This document shows, in pieces, positions 41,327 to 52,900 of a stretch of 64,000 nt of DNA (position 1 is its first letter; every line of letters begins with the position of its first letter). The stretch covers positions 186,001 to 250,000 of the forward strand of contig JAJTUP010000016.1 of the NCBI GenBank assembly GCA_021399435.1, read 5' to 3'. The stretch is from Diaporthe sp. PMI_573 (taxonomy: Eukaryota; Ascomycota; Sordariomycetes; Diaporthales; Diaporthaceae). Position numbers and translations under genes: made by a program. The notes below the pieces were generated by a model, which had not been told where the DNA came from, made no database searches, and saw only the letters and a list, made by a program, of their open reading frames with translations.

Positions 41327-43315
41327 GGTGGCTGTATGTGCGTCTGCCCTTTCTTGTGCTTTGGGGTGAAACTTTGGGTCGATATTGATGATGGAGGACG
41401 ACGGCGGGTTGCCGTATTGTTGTGGCTATCGTTCTACTTTATCTCTCTGTCGTAGACCCTTTAGCCAATCAGACGTTTGAAATGGTACTGGTTCGCCAAA
41501 ATTACGCGATGGATTCGTATATGCAAGTACTCCTTCTCCGCCAAGAGTATCTGTACACTGCATCGTTTAATTTCTCGAGGGCTTCGCCAATATCAGGTAA
41601 GGCGCCAAGTTCCAAGGATCAGAATAGGCTGATAATGCTTAAGCGAATCCCTCGCCATCCACCTCATTGAGACGCCACTTAGGCTCCACGGCACAATGGC
41701 TCAAAGTTCGCATCAAATTATGTGGATTTTAGAAGTAGGTCTGCATAAGGAAGAAAGAAGGCAATCAGAGGCCCTCCGCAGACCTTGGGCAGAGGGTGTA
41801 AGGCAGCGGGCCATATCGATAAGGGGAGCCTGTGGGGGTACACTGCAGGGACTATTGATAAAAATATCCCTGCTAGCCCTTTGAACCTGCCCTTCACTTG
41901 CTGCCTGCTCGAGGAACTCGGGGCCTGAATTAACAGAGCTCCGGGCCCAGTCGCTCGATCCCGTTAGAACCAACAATAGATTCTTGGACTTCCAGGCTGG
42001 TCGAAGGTATTAATACATGGATTATGCGGTGGATCAAGAATGGGTGGAAGACTGGTGAGGGCGAGACAGTCCAAAACAAGGACCTGTGGAAAATGCTGCT
42101 AGGAGATATCGAGTTAGTTGCTGGGTTCAAGCACAAGATCGAGTTCTGAAGAATTCCGCGTGAGTCCAATACGGTCGCTGACAGTGCAGCAAAGAAAGCG
42201 GCTGAGCAAGCATGCCGACGTGGAAGAGTTCGTCGATGGTATTATGGCCAACTGCATCTAGACCTCACGCTTGTTTCTGCGATGTTGTCAATCCCATAGC
42301 ACATGTGTTGTAGTATGGGAAGAAGTACCTGGGTGTAGGAACTGTGTATAGTTGAGTAGTTCTCTGAGGAACCTGGCGGGGGAGATTCTCTTCCCTCTAT
42401 ATCAATTTCTTCTCACAGTTTTTGTTTCAGCGGAAGGCGTAGGCCAGCTGACACAAGACGCGGGACGGTGTTTTGGTAAGACCCTTTGTGGCCGAATATG
42501 GCCTCGAATTCAAACCCAGTCAAAATGACCTGAAGAGCTTGAATGAATATGAACAGACCAGGTTGAAGTTGTGTCGACCGAGTGCCGTGAGGGATAAAAC
42601 ATGAGAGGTGTGAGACTCGCAGGATGTGCGGTAGCTTGATTAGCTGAGTCTTGTATTAGAATTCACCTACACTAAATCGCTATGTCAGGAACACAGCCCA
42701 GCCAAATATTTTTGCTGAGGGAGTTGTAGGATGAAGTGCACAGTCTGGAAGCTGTGGCGCTTTGTTTGCAGCACGGAGCCGATTCACTTGTGGGAGAGAA
42801 GGCGGATGCTCCGTGGATGGAAGATGGGTGAGAAGATTAGCATGGATATCGTGGCATAAATGCTCAGGAGCTACAGTTCCTGAACACATATAAGCAATGC
42901 AATCAGACCTTCTCCTGTTGTTCACGTATACACATGTGTAAGTGCTGTCATATTCAATGCAATTTCGCATGCTCTGGGCTTGAGCCCAGTCAAAATCATT
43001 ACAGTGATGCAGCACTGAAACTATTCAGCCTACTTCCGACATTTCAGATCACGTCAGCACTAAAGCTGGGTTGGGAATGGACTTGGAGGAAAGATTTGTA
43101 AAGCACCTAGGTAATCTGGATGAGTGATCAGTCTCGCCCGAAAAAAAAAAACATGACAACACGTCACGCCAATTTGGGAAGATTTGCACTTCAAAACTTT
43201 ACCACGATCAGCCTTTGCTGTGATACTCTAGATCGAAGAGTTCCCTTACGAAGGTAGACTGCCACCAAACCACACTGGCCGAGACTCTGGGAAAATAAGA
43301 AGAACACAAGATTGA
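41327..43315. other. Intergenic region with an RNase H-like remnant
   Basis: About 2 kb between the secreted-protein gene (minus) and the SnoaL-like gene (plus). Apart from the RNase H-like fragment at 41997-42240, no gene was recognised. A run of 11 A occurs just after 43140. The region should contain both divergent promoters. Confidence 0.45.
41997..42240 (+). pseudogene. RNase H-domain fragment, broken by a stop codon
   Basis: The plus strand reads LVEGINTWIMRWIKNGWK, then NKDLWKMLLGDIELV and, after an in-frame TGA at 42147-42149, RIPRESNTVADSAAKKAAEQ. This order is that of the second half of eukaryotic RNase H (EGIxxWVxxWIxNGWK, NKDLWxxLLxEI, FWRIPRExNxxAD). The TGA sits where Trp is expected, as from TGG to TGA. 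The N-terminal half with the first catalytic Asp was not found. It is probably a decayed gene copy or a piece of a retroelement. Confidence 0.6.
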
Positions 43316-43744
43316 ATGATGTCGAAATCACCCAGGATAAAAACTACAGAGGCGCTGTTGGATGGCTACAGCAGTCTAAATGTCGATCGACTCATGTCAC
43401 CCTTGTCCAGCGACTTCTCTCACCAAGTCCTTCCCGAGAGTCTAGGGATGCCAATCCGAAACGCAAACCAGTTTGCGGAGCACGCAGCTCAGATATTCTC
43501 GGTATTCAGCCAGTTTTGCATGAGCCCCAAGGCCATATTTGAGGATCAAGGACAGAACGTGGTCGTCGTGCATGCGCGGATGGAAGGAACGCTGAAGGGC
43601 AGCAACGAAGAGTGGTTGAATGAATGCGTCATGATCATCTGCCTATCCGAGGATGGAACACAGGTTGTCCAAATTAAGGAGTTCGTCGACAGTTCGAAGG
43701 CTATTGAGATGCGAACCAAGCACGTTTCCAACATGGCTGAGTAG
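43316..43744 (+). CDS. SnoaL/NTF2-like protein of a biosynthetic cluster
   Basis: Single exon of 142 residues, beginning with two consecutive Met codons (43316, 43319). The sequence follows the short NTF2-like fold used in fungal clusters: TTEALLDGYSSLNVDRLMSP, DFSHQVLPESLGMP, QNVVVVHARMEGT, and VVQIKEFVDSSKAIEM at the end. Members of this group act as cyclases, isomerases or non-enzymatic helpers on polyketide and meroterpenoid intermediates (Trt14/AusH-like proteins are relatives by fold). No clear catalytic residues can be assigned from sequence alone. It lies between the secreted-protein and DUF1772 genes, in the middle of the proposed terpenoid cluster, which supports a tailoring function. 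Confidence 0.8.
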   Translation: MMSKSPRIKTTEALLDGYSSLNVDRLMSPLSSDFSHQVLPESLGMPIRNANQFAEHAAQIFSVFSQFCMSPKAIFEDQGQNVVVVHARMEGTLKGSNEEWLNECVMIICLSEDGTQVVQIKEFVDSSKAIEMRTKHVSNMAE

Positions 43745-43931
43745 ATGGGTGTAGCAGAAGAAAACAACGAGCTTTTGCGATCATGTCGAGTGTGCGGTGC
43801 ATCTTTGTAGGGCAATAAACACGAGTTTTCCACCCAGCCATATCAATTACGCTATAGAGTCATAATTTGATCATGTTTCAATTGCCCTGAACGGCATCAC
43901 GCAGCTTCGTCTACCGCTTTTCAAGTGCCCC

Positions 43932-44510
43932 CTAATGCGATCCCACAAGCTGCCAGAGTGCACTTGTGCCAGCGATCAATGGCATGGCAATGCGGACAGT
44001 GTTCCGGCGGATCCAGCTGCGCCCGTAATTCTCAGCTTGGTCAAGGTCACTCTTGCTGGCTTTGGGGCTTGCCAGCTCATCGAGCTTGTTGTTCAGAGGC
44101 TGCATGTTGACAGCAGAGTGCACCATCGTCACTAGATGGCACAGCGCCGAGAGTGCGTAGAGTCTCCAGTCACCAATGCCATGGCCGGGACCTCGAGCCG
44201 CCCAGGACGTGTATGCATATCCAAGAAGTCCAAGTGTGCTTATGGGCTTGAAGAAGCCGTGGCCCACGGCCCAGAAGACACGCCACTGCCGCCCCAGCAG
44301 TCTCGCCCGCGCAGCATATTCTGGCGATGAACTTGGTGGAAAATCAACCAGCAGGGCAGGTACACCCATGAATGTTTGGGTAATTGCATTCCCTTGCCCG
44401 AGTCAACGTCAGCACATTGCACTATCCACTGATGGAGGTCGCTACGTACCAGCTAGTGTGAAAGAGAATGCAATGCTCACGCCGGCTACGGCTCCAGGAC
44501 TGACAGCCAT
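43932..44510 (-). CDS. DUF1772 (anthrone-oxygenase-like) membrane protein
   Basis: Two minus-strand exons, 44510-44450 and 44392-43932, 173 residues. Donor GTACGT and acceptor AAG give SFTLAG/NAITQTFMGVPAL in frame. The layout is that of DUF1772: a first hydrophobic helix (AVAGVSIAFSFTLAG), then TFMGVPALLVDFP, a second helix around FFKPISTLGLLGYAYTS, a third around LYALSALCHLVTMVHS, and WIRRNTVRIAMPLIAGTSAL at the end. Some DUF1772 proteins in fungal clusters act as anthrone oxygenases or as partners in oxidation of aromatic or terpenoid intermediates. The substrate here is unknown. It is convergent with the SnoaL-like gene and next to the P450/FAD monooxygenase pair. Confidence 0.85.
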
Positions 44511-45521
44511 TTTGCAGGCTGGTTGTGATTCTTGTCAACCTGTGCTACGTGGGCACGAGTAGCCTATTAACGCAGGTGAGTCTTCTCTGTGTGGGCTTTT
44601 TCATGCGTGGGGCTCAGCGTTTGGAAGAAAAAAGTTCGAACCGAGAATGCTAATGACCTAGAATCGGTGGTGGCCTACTATGGTGTTTGCTCTATATTCT
44701 GAGGAATGCAACTTACAGGGTTGGAATTGTAACGATCTGCAGGATTCGGACATCCGATGGGGACAGCCTGGATCCTGTGTAAGAAGGCGCCCGCCACTTT
44801 CGACGCGATTAGATGATCTATATGACTGTATACACCCTATGTTGCAAGGTCTTTTAAGCGGGTTGTATTTTGCAATCTAGAGGACAGGTAAATGCAAAGG
44901 ATAGGAGCCCGCAGTCACGAACTCAGGCATGTAAGCCGGATGTACTAATGCAACGCCAGGCACATTATCTCGGCAGAATGAACGCTAACGATTCCTGCGC
45001 GAACTAAAGCTGTACAAATGTGGAAAACATGACCACCTATATAGACACGATTGGTTGACCTATACGGCGAGTCAACTAGATCCATGTGTGGCAAAACCGT
45101 CCGTAAGCTGACGATGCAACCGACCAACCCCGGTTGTTTGTGGCTATCGAGAAAATTAATACTCAAGTTGGAAGGAGCTGCGAAGGAAGTTGCGCGAGCA
45201 GTTTGGTACTAGTAAGGATTGATCGAAGGTAATAAAATGCGAACAGCGCTGACGAAAGACTCTTAGAATGACGGAACAAGAAAAGAAGCAATTTCTAGAT
45301 ATATGTAATTCTTTCTCCATTGCTGTTCCCACACGAGCATGTAATATGAGTCTCTGTGGCCTGTGAGGTATTAGGGAAAAGTCTAGCTCGGTCAGATCCA
45401 TACTCAAGTGGTTAGGTAGCCTGCAGGTTTATATTGACAAAATTGATTTTCTTTCTGGTCCACTCAACCCTACTTTCAGACACCCAGGCCCTCCCGGTAT
45501 CGGGATTCATGTTGAGCGGCT
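44511..45521. other. Intergenic region
   Basis: About 1 kb between the DUF1772 gene start and the P450 gene end (both minus strand). Contains the presumed promoter of the DUF1772 gene. No coding region, repeat or RNA gene was recognised. Confidence 0.45.
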
Positions 45522-47285
45522 TTACTTCGTTACTTCCACAAATGCTGCCCTATCACGAAGGTCTCTGGCTTGAGATTCTCTCCAGAGACGAAGAGCTTCC
45601 TGCTTGCGCGTTTCGCTCCGGGGCTCGAAATCCATCTGGAAGGGGTCCGGTTTGAGGATAAGTAGCGAGTTGGTCTTGTTTAGCGGGACAGGAAGAAGCT
45701 TTCCCGTAGCTGGATCCTTTTTATGCTTCAAGTTAAAGCACCAGGCGAGTGCACCACATGCAACGACCAGCTCATCTTCTGTGAGGTTTTGTCCTACACA
45801 TTGTCGCTGGCCCCATCCGAACGATGTCATTCCCTTAATATTTGGAAAGGTAGTCAATGGCTCTTGGTATGTGGGCCATTCTGGCTCGAGCCATCTTTCA
45901 GGGCGGTAGTTGTCTGGATCGGGATATTTGACAGGGTTGCGAAGGAATGCCCTGTGAGGATTAGCAAGAAGGTCGGTCCAGCACGGAACTGGTCCTTTCT
46001 TACCAATCCAAAGGTAGAATTCGAGTCCCTTTTTGAAGAAAGTACCCTTTGTAGACATCGTCCGCCTCCATCTCATGTGCGACCCCTGCCGTGGCTGTAA
46101 GCAAGAGAATTTGACTTGGTCCGTCCGGTCGGACACGTACCTGTTGGCACATTGGGTCTCCATCTCATGGTTTCCTTAATGCAGGCACGCAAGATCGGTA
46201 GGTTGGGTTTATCGTCGAGGGTAGGTAAACGTCCCTTGCAGACCTCATCCACTTCTCTCTGGACTCTCGCCTGCCAATCTGGATGATGTACCATCGCGAT
46301 CAAGTAAAAACCAAGGGGCCCACCAACGGTGAAAATACCTACCAGGGCGAGCATACCAAAGACAGAAGAAGCCTCGTAATCACCCGAAATATTATACGCC
46401 TTGTTCCCTCTCTCCAGAAAGTTCCTGGTGTAACACGGGCGCTGCTCGCCTTTCTCCATTCTCTGACGGGTGGTAACTAATCTCTCCATCCACCAAGCCT
46501 GTAGCTCATCATGGCGCCTTTGCTCAGCCTGCTTCCACGGATTCACTAGCCATGGCAAATCCCACAAAGGCGTCAAGATGTTGGTTATTGGTCCGGCAGG
46601 TGATATCTGAGTGAGAAGTTTCCAGGCGCTCTTGGTCAAATACTCACTGACCATGGGGTCGTCCCAAGTGAGCTGGCACGTTATCTTGGCTGCCATATCC
46701 TCAAGAGAAGAAACAAAATCATCCGGGTTCTCAATCAGCCTAGCAAGCCAGCGTTTTGACTCATGGTACATCACCCCGTGGTACTGAGAATTTGACGCAT
46801 CCGTCAGATATGCATGTGCAAGTCGTCTCTGCCGAGCCCAGTATTCTAATGATCTCCCCCTGATTAGCACCAAGTCTTGATCCACAAGAAGAGCACTTAC
46901 CATTCTTTCCCATCAGTGGCAGATACTCCATTGAACCGAATGTGCTCTTTGGGTCAAACAAAGATGTGATAGCAGGGCGATCCGAGTTGAACTTCGCCCT
47001 TTTCACGAGGAGATCTTCGGCCACTTTCTCGTCCGAAATGACAAGAAACTTGTCACCAAGCATCTGAGTTCTGTAGAACCCATCGACGGCATACACGTCT
47101 GCCCACTCCTTGAATTTTATCCACATATACTGAATAGGAAGATCATGGATGCGACCGATATACGGAATTAGAGTTGGCCCAGGGATGCCCTTTGGATCAT
47201 TTGCTTGCCTGAACAGCTTCACAAGCTGAGCAATAGCAATCCCAATGATGGCTAAGACAATGGGGGTGGGATTTATAGTGTGCAT
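45522..47285 (-). CDS. Cytochrome P450 of the terpenoid cluster
   Basis: Four minus-strand exons, 47285-46901, 46845-46141, 46085-46004 and 45951-45522, 533 residues. The donors GTAAGT, GTACGT and GTAAGA all keep the frame. An N-terminal anchor (PIVLAIIGIAIAQLVKLF) and a proline-rich hinge (GIPGPTLIPYIGR) come first. The K-helix ExxR is CIKETMRWRP, followed by VPTGVAHEMEADD. The PERF-like region is YRPERWLEP and the haem loop is FGWGQRQCVGQNL with the Cys ligand. The I-helix region (LVGIFTVGGPLG) lacks the standard A/GGxxT triplet spacing. It shares a 0.9-kb promoter region with the divergent FAD monooxygenase, which suggests co-regulation and joint oxidation of the terpene product; this is inference. 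Confidence 0.92.
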
Positions 47286-48203
47286 CGCTACCTCTGAGAG
47301 CTCTGAGTAAACAAGATGCAATATCGAATACAAGGGAAAGGCTATAAAGTGATAAGGGAAATTGAAAAATCAGTAGTGGAATTTTACCAACAAGAGAGAG
47401 AAAGGCTATGTGTGAGGCAAAACAGCCTGCAATTCAAGCTCCAAATGCTATTCGGAGCGGTCTTTAGGTTGAGAATTGAGTGAGTGCCAGACTCACTGCA
47501 TCTCAGGATGATCTTTATCATGGCGCTGGCAACCTCGAATTACTGCTTACTCTCAAATAGGGCCATTAGCAGGGGAATATATCTTTCCTGGTGGGTCCAC
47601 CACACACATCCATAATAATGCACCTATGTGACCTGCGCGGTCCACACCTAACTGAGGTGGATAGGACACCAAACACAGATCATTGCCAAATCGAGCGCTG
47701 AGCTCCACGCGATGGATTATAAGTCTCTGCATGGATCGTAAACGCACTATGGAGTTTTCTGCACTTCTCACGTCAGCGAATTGTACATCTGGTATCTTAC
47801 TGCCAATGGCCTTCGAAGTAAGATCGGACTTTGTGACGACTCGCTTTATCCTTCTCCAATAGACCGCCGCCTGTCTCAGGTCCCGGAGGGCGATTGCCCG
47901 TTTGGTCCAGTAGCGCGGGCGGTCTTATCACAGAGCCACTGGGAGCTTTCTTCCGGGACCGTGTTCCGGGACCGAAAGCTGGCCATCTCGGCTATCGTCA
48001 CATTTCGGTCTCCCACCGTTGACCTCAATTGTCTCAATCTTGACTAGCATCAACCGGGGCACTCTGGCTTCATAATCCCAACGATGCTCCACGTGCTAGG
48101 CAGCCGATGATCAATCCGCAAGCGGTCTTGTGCCTCATCACAGATACCATCCACAAAATCCACAGCAGTATCTAAATCTTGTAAACAAGTTTTGGAAATT
48201 ATC
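47286..48203. promoter_or_regulatory. Divergent promoter region P450 / FAD monooxygenase
   Basis: 918 bp between two divergent cluster oxidase genes, with no ORF of note. A single bidirectional control region is the simple reading. No specific factor site could be assigned from sequence alone. Confidence 0.5.
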
Positions 48204-49869
48204 ATGTCTTTTTCAACGGAAAGCAAGCCTGTCGGCTCATATCTCTCGACGGGCATTAATATTCTGATCGTTGGTACCGGCCTCGCTGGTCTCACAGCGG
48301 CAATTGAGTGCATTCGCAAAGGGCACAATGTGCGCGTATTAGAGCGAAATGCAGGTATTAATACTGTCGGTATGTATTGTCAAGAAAGGAGAATGGGAAT
48401 GCTGATTTGACTCCCGTAATTACAAACAAAATGCTCATCCTTCCCCAGGTGACATGTATTTCATGGGCCTAAGCGCAACGAGATTTTTCAAACACTGGCC
48501 TGAAATGGCAAAAGATTACGACGCAATCTCATTGCATAACGCGTGGATCGAGACGTTCAAACACGATGGCACACACATGATTCCGCCGCTGAAAGTCGCC
48601 GACCGCCTGCGTGATGCGGGTCTCGACCCAAACACGCCCCCAGGAACCTTTCAGATGCGACCGCTCGTTTATAAGATGTTTGTTGCACAAGTCGAACGGC
48701 TGGGAGTAGAGATCCAATTTGGCAAGCGCGTTGTCGAGTATTTCGAGGATGAGGGGCGTCAGATAGCAGGTGTGGTGACTGACCAAGGTGAGAAGTTTGA
48801 GGCAGACGTGGTTATTGCCGCTGATGGTGTTGGATCCAAAAGCCACAGGCTCATTGGCGGCCAGGTCAGGGCCATGAGCTCGGGCAGGGCTATGTGGCGC
48901 GCTGCCTTCCCAAAAACCCACCTGGACAAGAATCCAGAAGTGAAGAAGTTCTTCAAGATGATTGACGGCGAGACTGGTGAAGAGCCTATCATTAGGACAT
49001 GGCTTGCGTAAGTCAGTGGAGGCCAAATTTCATGAGCCCAAGCAACTAACGGAAAGCAGTCCAGGAGCGTACGGTCTCACATTGACTCGTCCCGAAGCAA
49101 TTGTGTGGACTATAAACCATGATGTGAGCATCTTTTTCGTCTTTCGTTTTTCAGTAATCAAATACTCATTATCGTTGGATAGGTAACCGGTTCAGAGAAG
49201 GAGTCATGGCGCAACACAGTAGAAGCCGACGAAGTCCTAGCCAACATGGACAAAGGCGTCGGCCCCAACCCATGGGCCCCAATATTCAAACAACTAATCG
49301 CACTCACACCCCCAAAGACAATCATAAACTTTGAGCTCTTCTGGCGCAACCCCCAACCAAAATGGGCCTCACCACACGCCCGCGTCATCGAAATAGGCGA
49401 CGCGGCGCACTCCTTCCTCCCAGCCTCAGGAAACGGCGCAACCCAAGCGATCGAGGACGCCATCTCGCTCGCGACATGTCTACAACTCGGGGGCAAAGAA
49501 AGCATCCCGCAGTCGGTCCGCGCACACGTTCGGCTTCGTTTTATCCGCAACTCGTGCGCACAGAAGCTGGGGTTCAGCAACGCCGAGCTGCTGCAGGACA
49601 CGGACTGGGACAAGGTAAAGCTGGACCCGCGGCGGGCGCAGCCGAAGCTGCCGAGGTGGGTTTTTAGCCACGACCCGGAGGCGTATGCGTACGAGAACTA
49701 TGACAGGGTTGTTGAGAGCATGAGGAAGGGTGTTCCTTTTGAAGAGGATGACAGCATTCCGCCTAATTATCCTCCGGGGTATAAGTATGAGGAATGGAAT
49801 ATTGAGCAGATCATGGAGGATATTCGGAGCGGAAAACCAGTAGATCTGGGTCCGGGAGACTGGAGATAA
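48204..49869 (+). CDS. FAD-dependent monooxygenase (class A flavoprotein)
   Basis: Four exons, 48204-48369, 48449-49007, 49060-49123 and 49183-49869, 491 residues. All joins are in frame. The dinucleotide motif is ILIVGTGLAGLTAAIE (GxGxxG) at about residues 20-35, with VRVLERN as the ribose-binding end. The middle DG-type motif is VVIAADGVGSKSH. The second FAD motif is RVIEIGDAAHSFLPASGNGATQAIEDA. These define salicylate-hydroxylase-like class A flavoproteins, which hydroxylate or epoxidise using NAD(P)H and O2. The protein is cytosolic by sequence. In meroterpenoid pathways related enzymes epoxidise or hydroxylate terpene intermediates. It is divergent from the P450 at 45522-47285. The stop codon TAA at 49867-49869 coincides with the start of a dispersed repeat. 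Confidence 0.93.
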
Positions 49870-49963
49870 GTGGTGATTTCGGTGTTTCATCCGTGTACAT
49901 GCTCCTATAGAGCTGTAGGCGGTCCCTTCACACGGCGGTAAACGCTCAAGGACCGAACGTTAG
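49868..49963 (+). repeat. Dispersed ~100-bp 3'-end repeat, copy 3
   Basis: Begins with AAGTGG overlapping the TAA stop codon of the FAD monooxygenase, has CCGTGTACAT, GTAGGCGGTCCCTTC, GGTAAACGCTCAAG and ends near GAACGTTAG. It is the most diverged of the three copies and lacks the A-run at its end, but order and orientation are the same. Confidence 0.7.
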
Positions 49964-52900
49964 ATATCATATAGTGCTGATACCAGTATATTTGTGAAAT
50001 GCAGTTGTAACGTATCTCTCAAACTTTCCGCATCAGCGATATTCTTTGTTTTGCGTCTGGCTCCAGACAAGTGAAATTGATATTCGTTCTGGAGCTAGTC
50101 ACAGGGACTTTGCATTCTGAGGGGCTCCTTACCTGGGCCGCCCTAACGGAGCGATAGAGTCCAGGCCTATAGCCGTAGTTGCATGAGACGAACAAACTTG
50201 AGGAAATAAAAATTGATAAAAATCTCAGCCTGCAAGGAGGTCACTTGCGCGTGGTGAGGTGTAGAGCACTTGTCAACTAGTGTCCCTGTCCTAGGTAGAA
50301 GAATAGTCACAGCACACAATGGGAAAAGGACACAAAATAGAGCGCAACGCGTTAGGTACAACCGTTACATTCCTCTCGCACGAGTCCAATCTCCAGTCTC
50401 CGCGTATGTGTGCATGAACCCCAGCACGGGAGTCGGTTCTCGCCGTGTCAGAAGACGCCATGCCCACCTAGGCATCTACCCGAGGCAGTACCGTATTTAC
50501 AAGGTCCAGATACCCCCAATATCGTCGGAGAAAAGGGTGTCTCCAGGGGCTGACTAGCTAACTACCAAGACAAAAAATCTAGATGCTACCGCAGGTGGGT
50601 TTGTGGGGGGGGGGCATTACAGACGTACTATAGGACAGGGCAGGGCACAGGGCAGGGCACAGGGCCAAGCCATGACACCCGGCCCCGGGCCAGCGCGGCC
50701 GGATCTGCAGCGAACAAGCACCTTCGCCATGGCGGGCTGATGATGCCTAACCGACATGACTGAACCGGGTAGCGCAGGTGAGAAAGCAGAAAGAGTTGCT
50801 ACGGTACCGCGAGGACAAGCCCAGCTAGGCAGGGCGACGCGTGCCTAGGCAGATCGACCACAGGACATTTTGCTGCGCACAATAGGCACATCATAGTCCA
50901 CGTTAAGATAGTCCAGTCCGGACAACGTGCACGCGGCCCCCAAGACCCGGATCCGCTCTGCCACACGATTTTAGCCCAGCCGCAGATAGCCTCAACCCAC
51001 AACTGCACCTAGGCACAAAAGTCCAGCGTCAACAGTCTGGGGTAGACGGACGAACGAGCACAAAACAAAAAACAGACAACAAGGACAGAAGGGACGTGCG
51101 TTGCATAGGGTGGTCTACATGAGTTCTTCCCGCCGGGTCGGATCCGGGGTGAGTTTACGAGGCGGGGAGGAGGAAGGGAGGGGAAAGCCAGCAATCTGGG
51201 GAATGGCCTGATAGTTGCGTCTGATCAACCCCCTCCAGGACCCTTGAACCCCGCCGCCGGCGGTTCTCTACCACACAGCTGTCCAGCTGCCTGGCTGCCC
51301 CAGATTGCTTGCTGCCAGACGGCGCCTGTCTTTGTTAGCCTAGCGCCCCCCTTCCCTTTCCCCCGGCGGAGCCGCACCCGGACGCCAATCGCCCTGGCGG
51401 CGGGAAGCGGAAGGGGATTGACTCGACGTGCTTCCAGGGCGCGTATGCATGCATGATGTCGGTTGTGGACCCTGGGACGCGTCGAGCAGCTGGCTAATAA
51501 AGCTACTCAGCTTCTTCCGCTCGTCCATGATCTGCATATCCTTTCCTCCAGGCACGCAGCAGGGCAGGGACATGTGCTGGTTGGCCGTGGTGGGGAAAGT
51601 GGGAGGGCGATATGTGGGCACGGTTGGGGAATAGGTTTGCTGTGGTTTTGTTTCCCCGTGGGGTGGGACCAGCATGCCCTGGCCAGCCAGTCGTGGAAGA
51701 GCTCAGCCTTTTTGTGCTGTGCACGCCTGATATCAACAAGCTTGGGAGGTCGCTACACAGCAGCTCCAGTCGAACTCTCTCGTGTGCCTGCTCTTCACCG
51801 AGAATTCAAATGCAGCCAGTTGATTTTCATCAACATAGCAATCTTGGAAGAAGGAATTGACGATCGATGCTGGATGCCCAAACTGGCCACGTAAGAGCAG
51901 TGTGGTCCCGTATTAATAATCGCCTCGGATCTGCCAGACTGCAGCAAGGTTATCTACTTGGCAGCCCAGGCTGTATACTTGCTACTGTGATGATCGCTGG
52001 GTGCCTGCCATGGCAAGCTGTCAACCACGAGTAAGTAAAGCCGGGCTGACGGCTCGCTTAGGGGTGAGGCACATGAAGATGGGAGCTCGAGGTGCGGGTC
52101 GATGAGGGGTTGAGGGATGGAGGGGCAGTTGGGTAGCTACCAGCTACCATAGCTCCCTGGCTCCCTCGACTGCAGCCCCTGAGAGAATGCAGCTCCGACA
52201 CAGGACAGTGAAGACCAACAGGGAGGCCCGATCGTGGAGTTCTTATGGAATGATGCAGCTCGCCACCACACCACGGACTATGACTAAATCTAACTCAAAG
52301 TGTGAGCATGGCGTATACATGGAAATTCGCTCAAGCGAGGAAAGGAGCGAGAGCAGTTGATGTTTTGATTGAGGGAAGGAGAGAAGGGGGCCAGGAAAAT
52401 ATTTGCTGGGAAAACACGCCACGGCTGCGGCCGTTAACCGGCAAGAGGTGTTGTTTGGCAGGAACAAGGCGATCAAGCCACATCCCACTCGGGACCACGC
52501 TGCACCTTCCCTCTGTCATTCTAAAACGGGCTGCTGCAGGGGGTTGTGATTGGCTCTTCCGCCTTTGACAGCGGGGCCCTGGGCCCTGGGCTCCTCCCAA
52601 TTCCGAAGCATCCATCCATTCCCTGCGATCCTTGCCTTTCCTGCCAGCTCTTCCTCCTAAAACATCCGCCCGTCGCCCGAATGGGCTAATTGTCGCTAGT
52701 AGCTTCTTGTACGTTACGCTGCTAGTCTCAGTTCTCGGAGCCGCATCGAAACGCCCACCGCGCTTTTGAGTCGTCATCAACACGCATCAGCAGCAGTCAG
52801 GCACCGCCCACAACAGACTTGACATGTCCCCAAGTCAGTCGCAGGGCCCCAGCGTCACAGCACGTCTGCGGCTCCGCCAGTCCGGCTCGCAACGCCGCCT

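Noticed and set aside
44600..44680. Possible tRNA box-B-like GTTCGAACC near 44633
   Set aside because: No matching box A or cloverleaf stems could be drawn around it.
1686..51013. Repeated CCTAGG palindromes in intergenic regions
   Set aside because: Roughly a dozen sites were seen, while about 16 would be expected by chance for a six-base word in 64 kb, so there is no enrichment.
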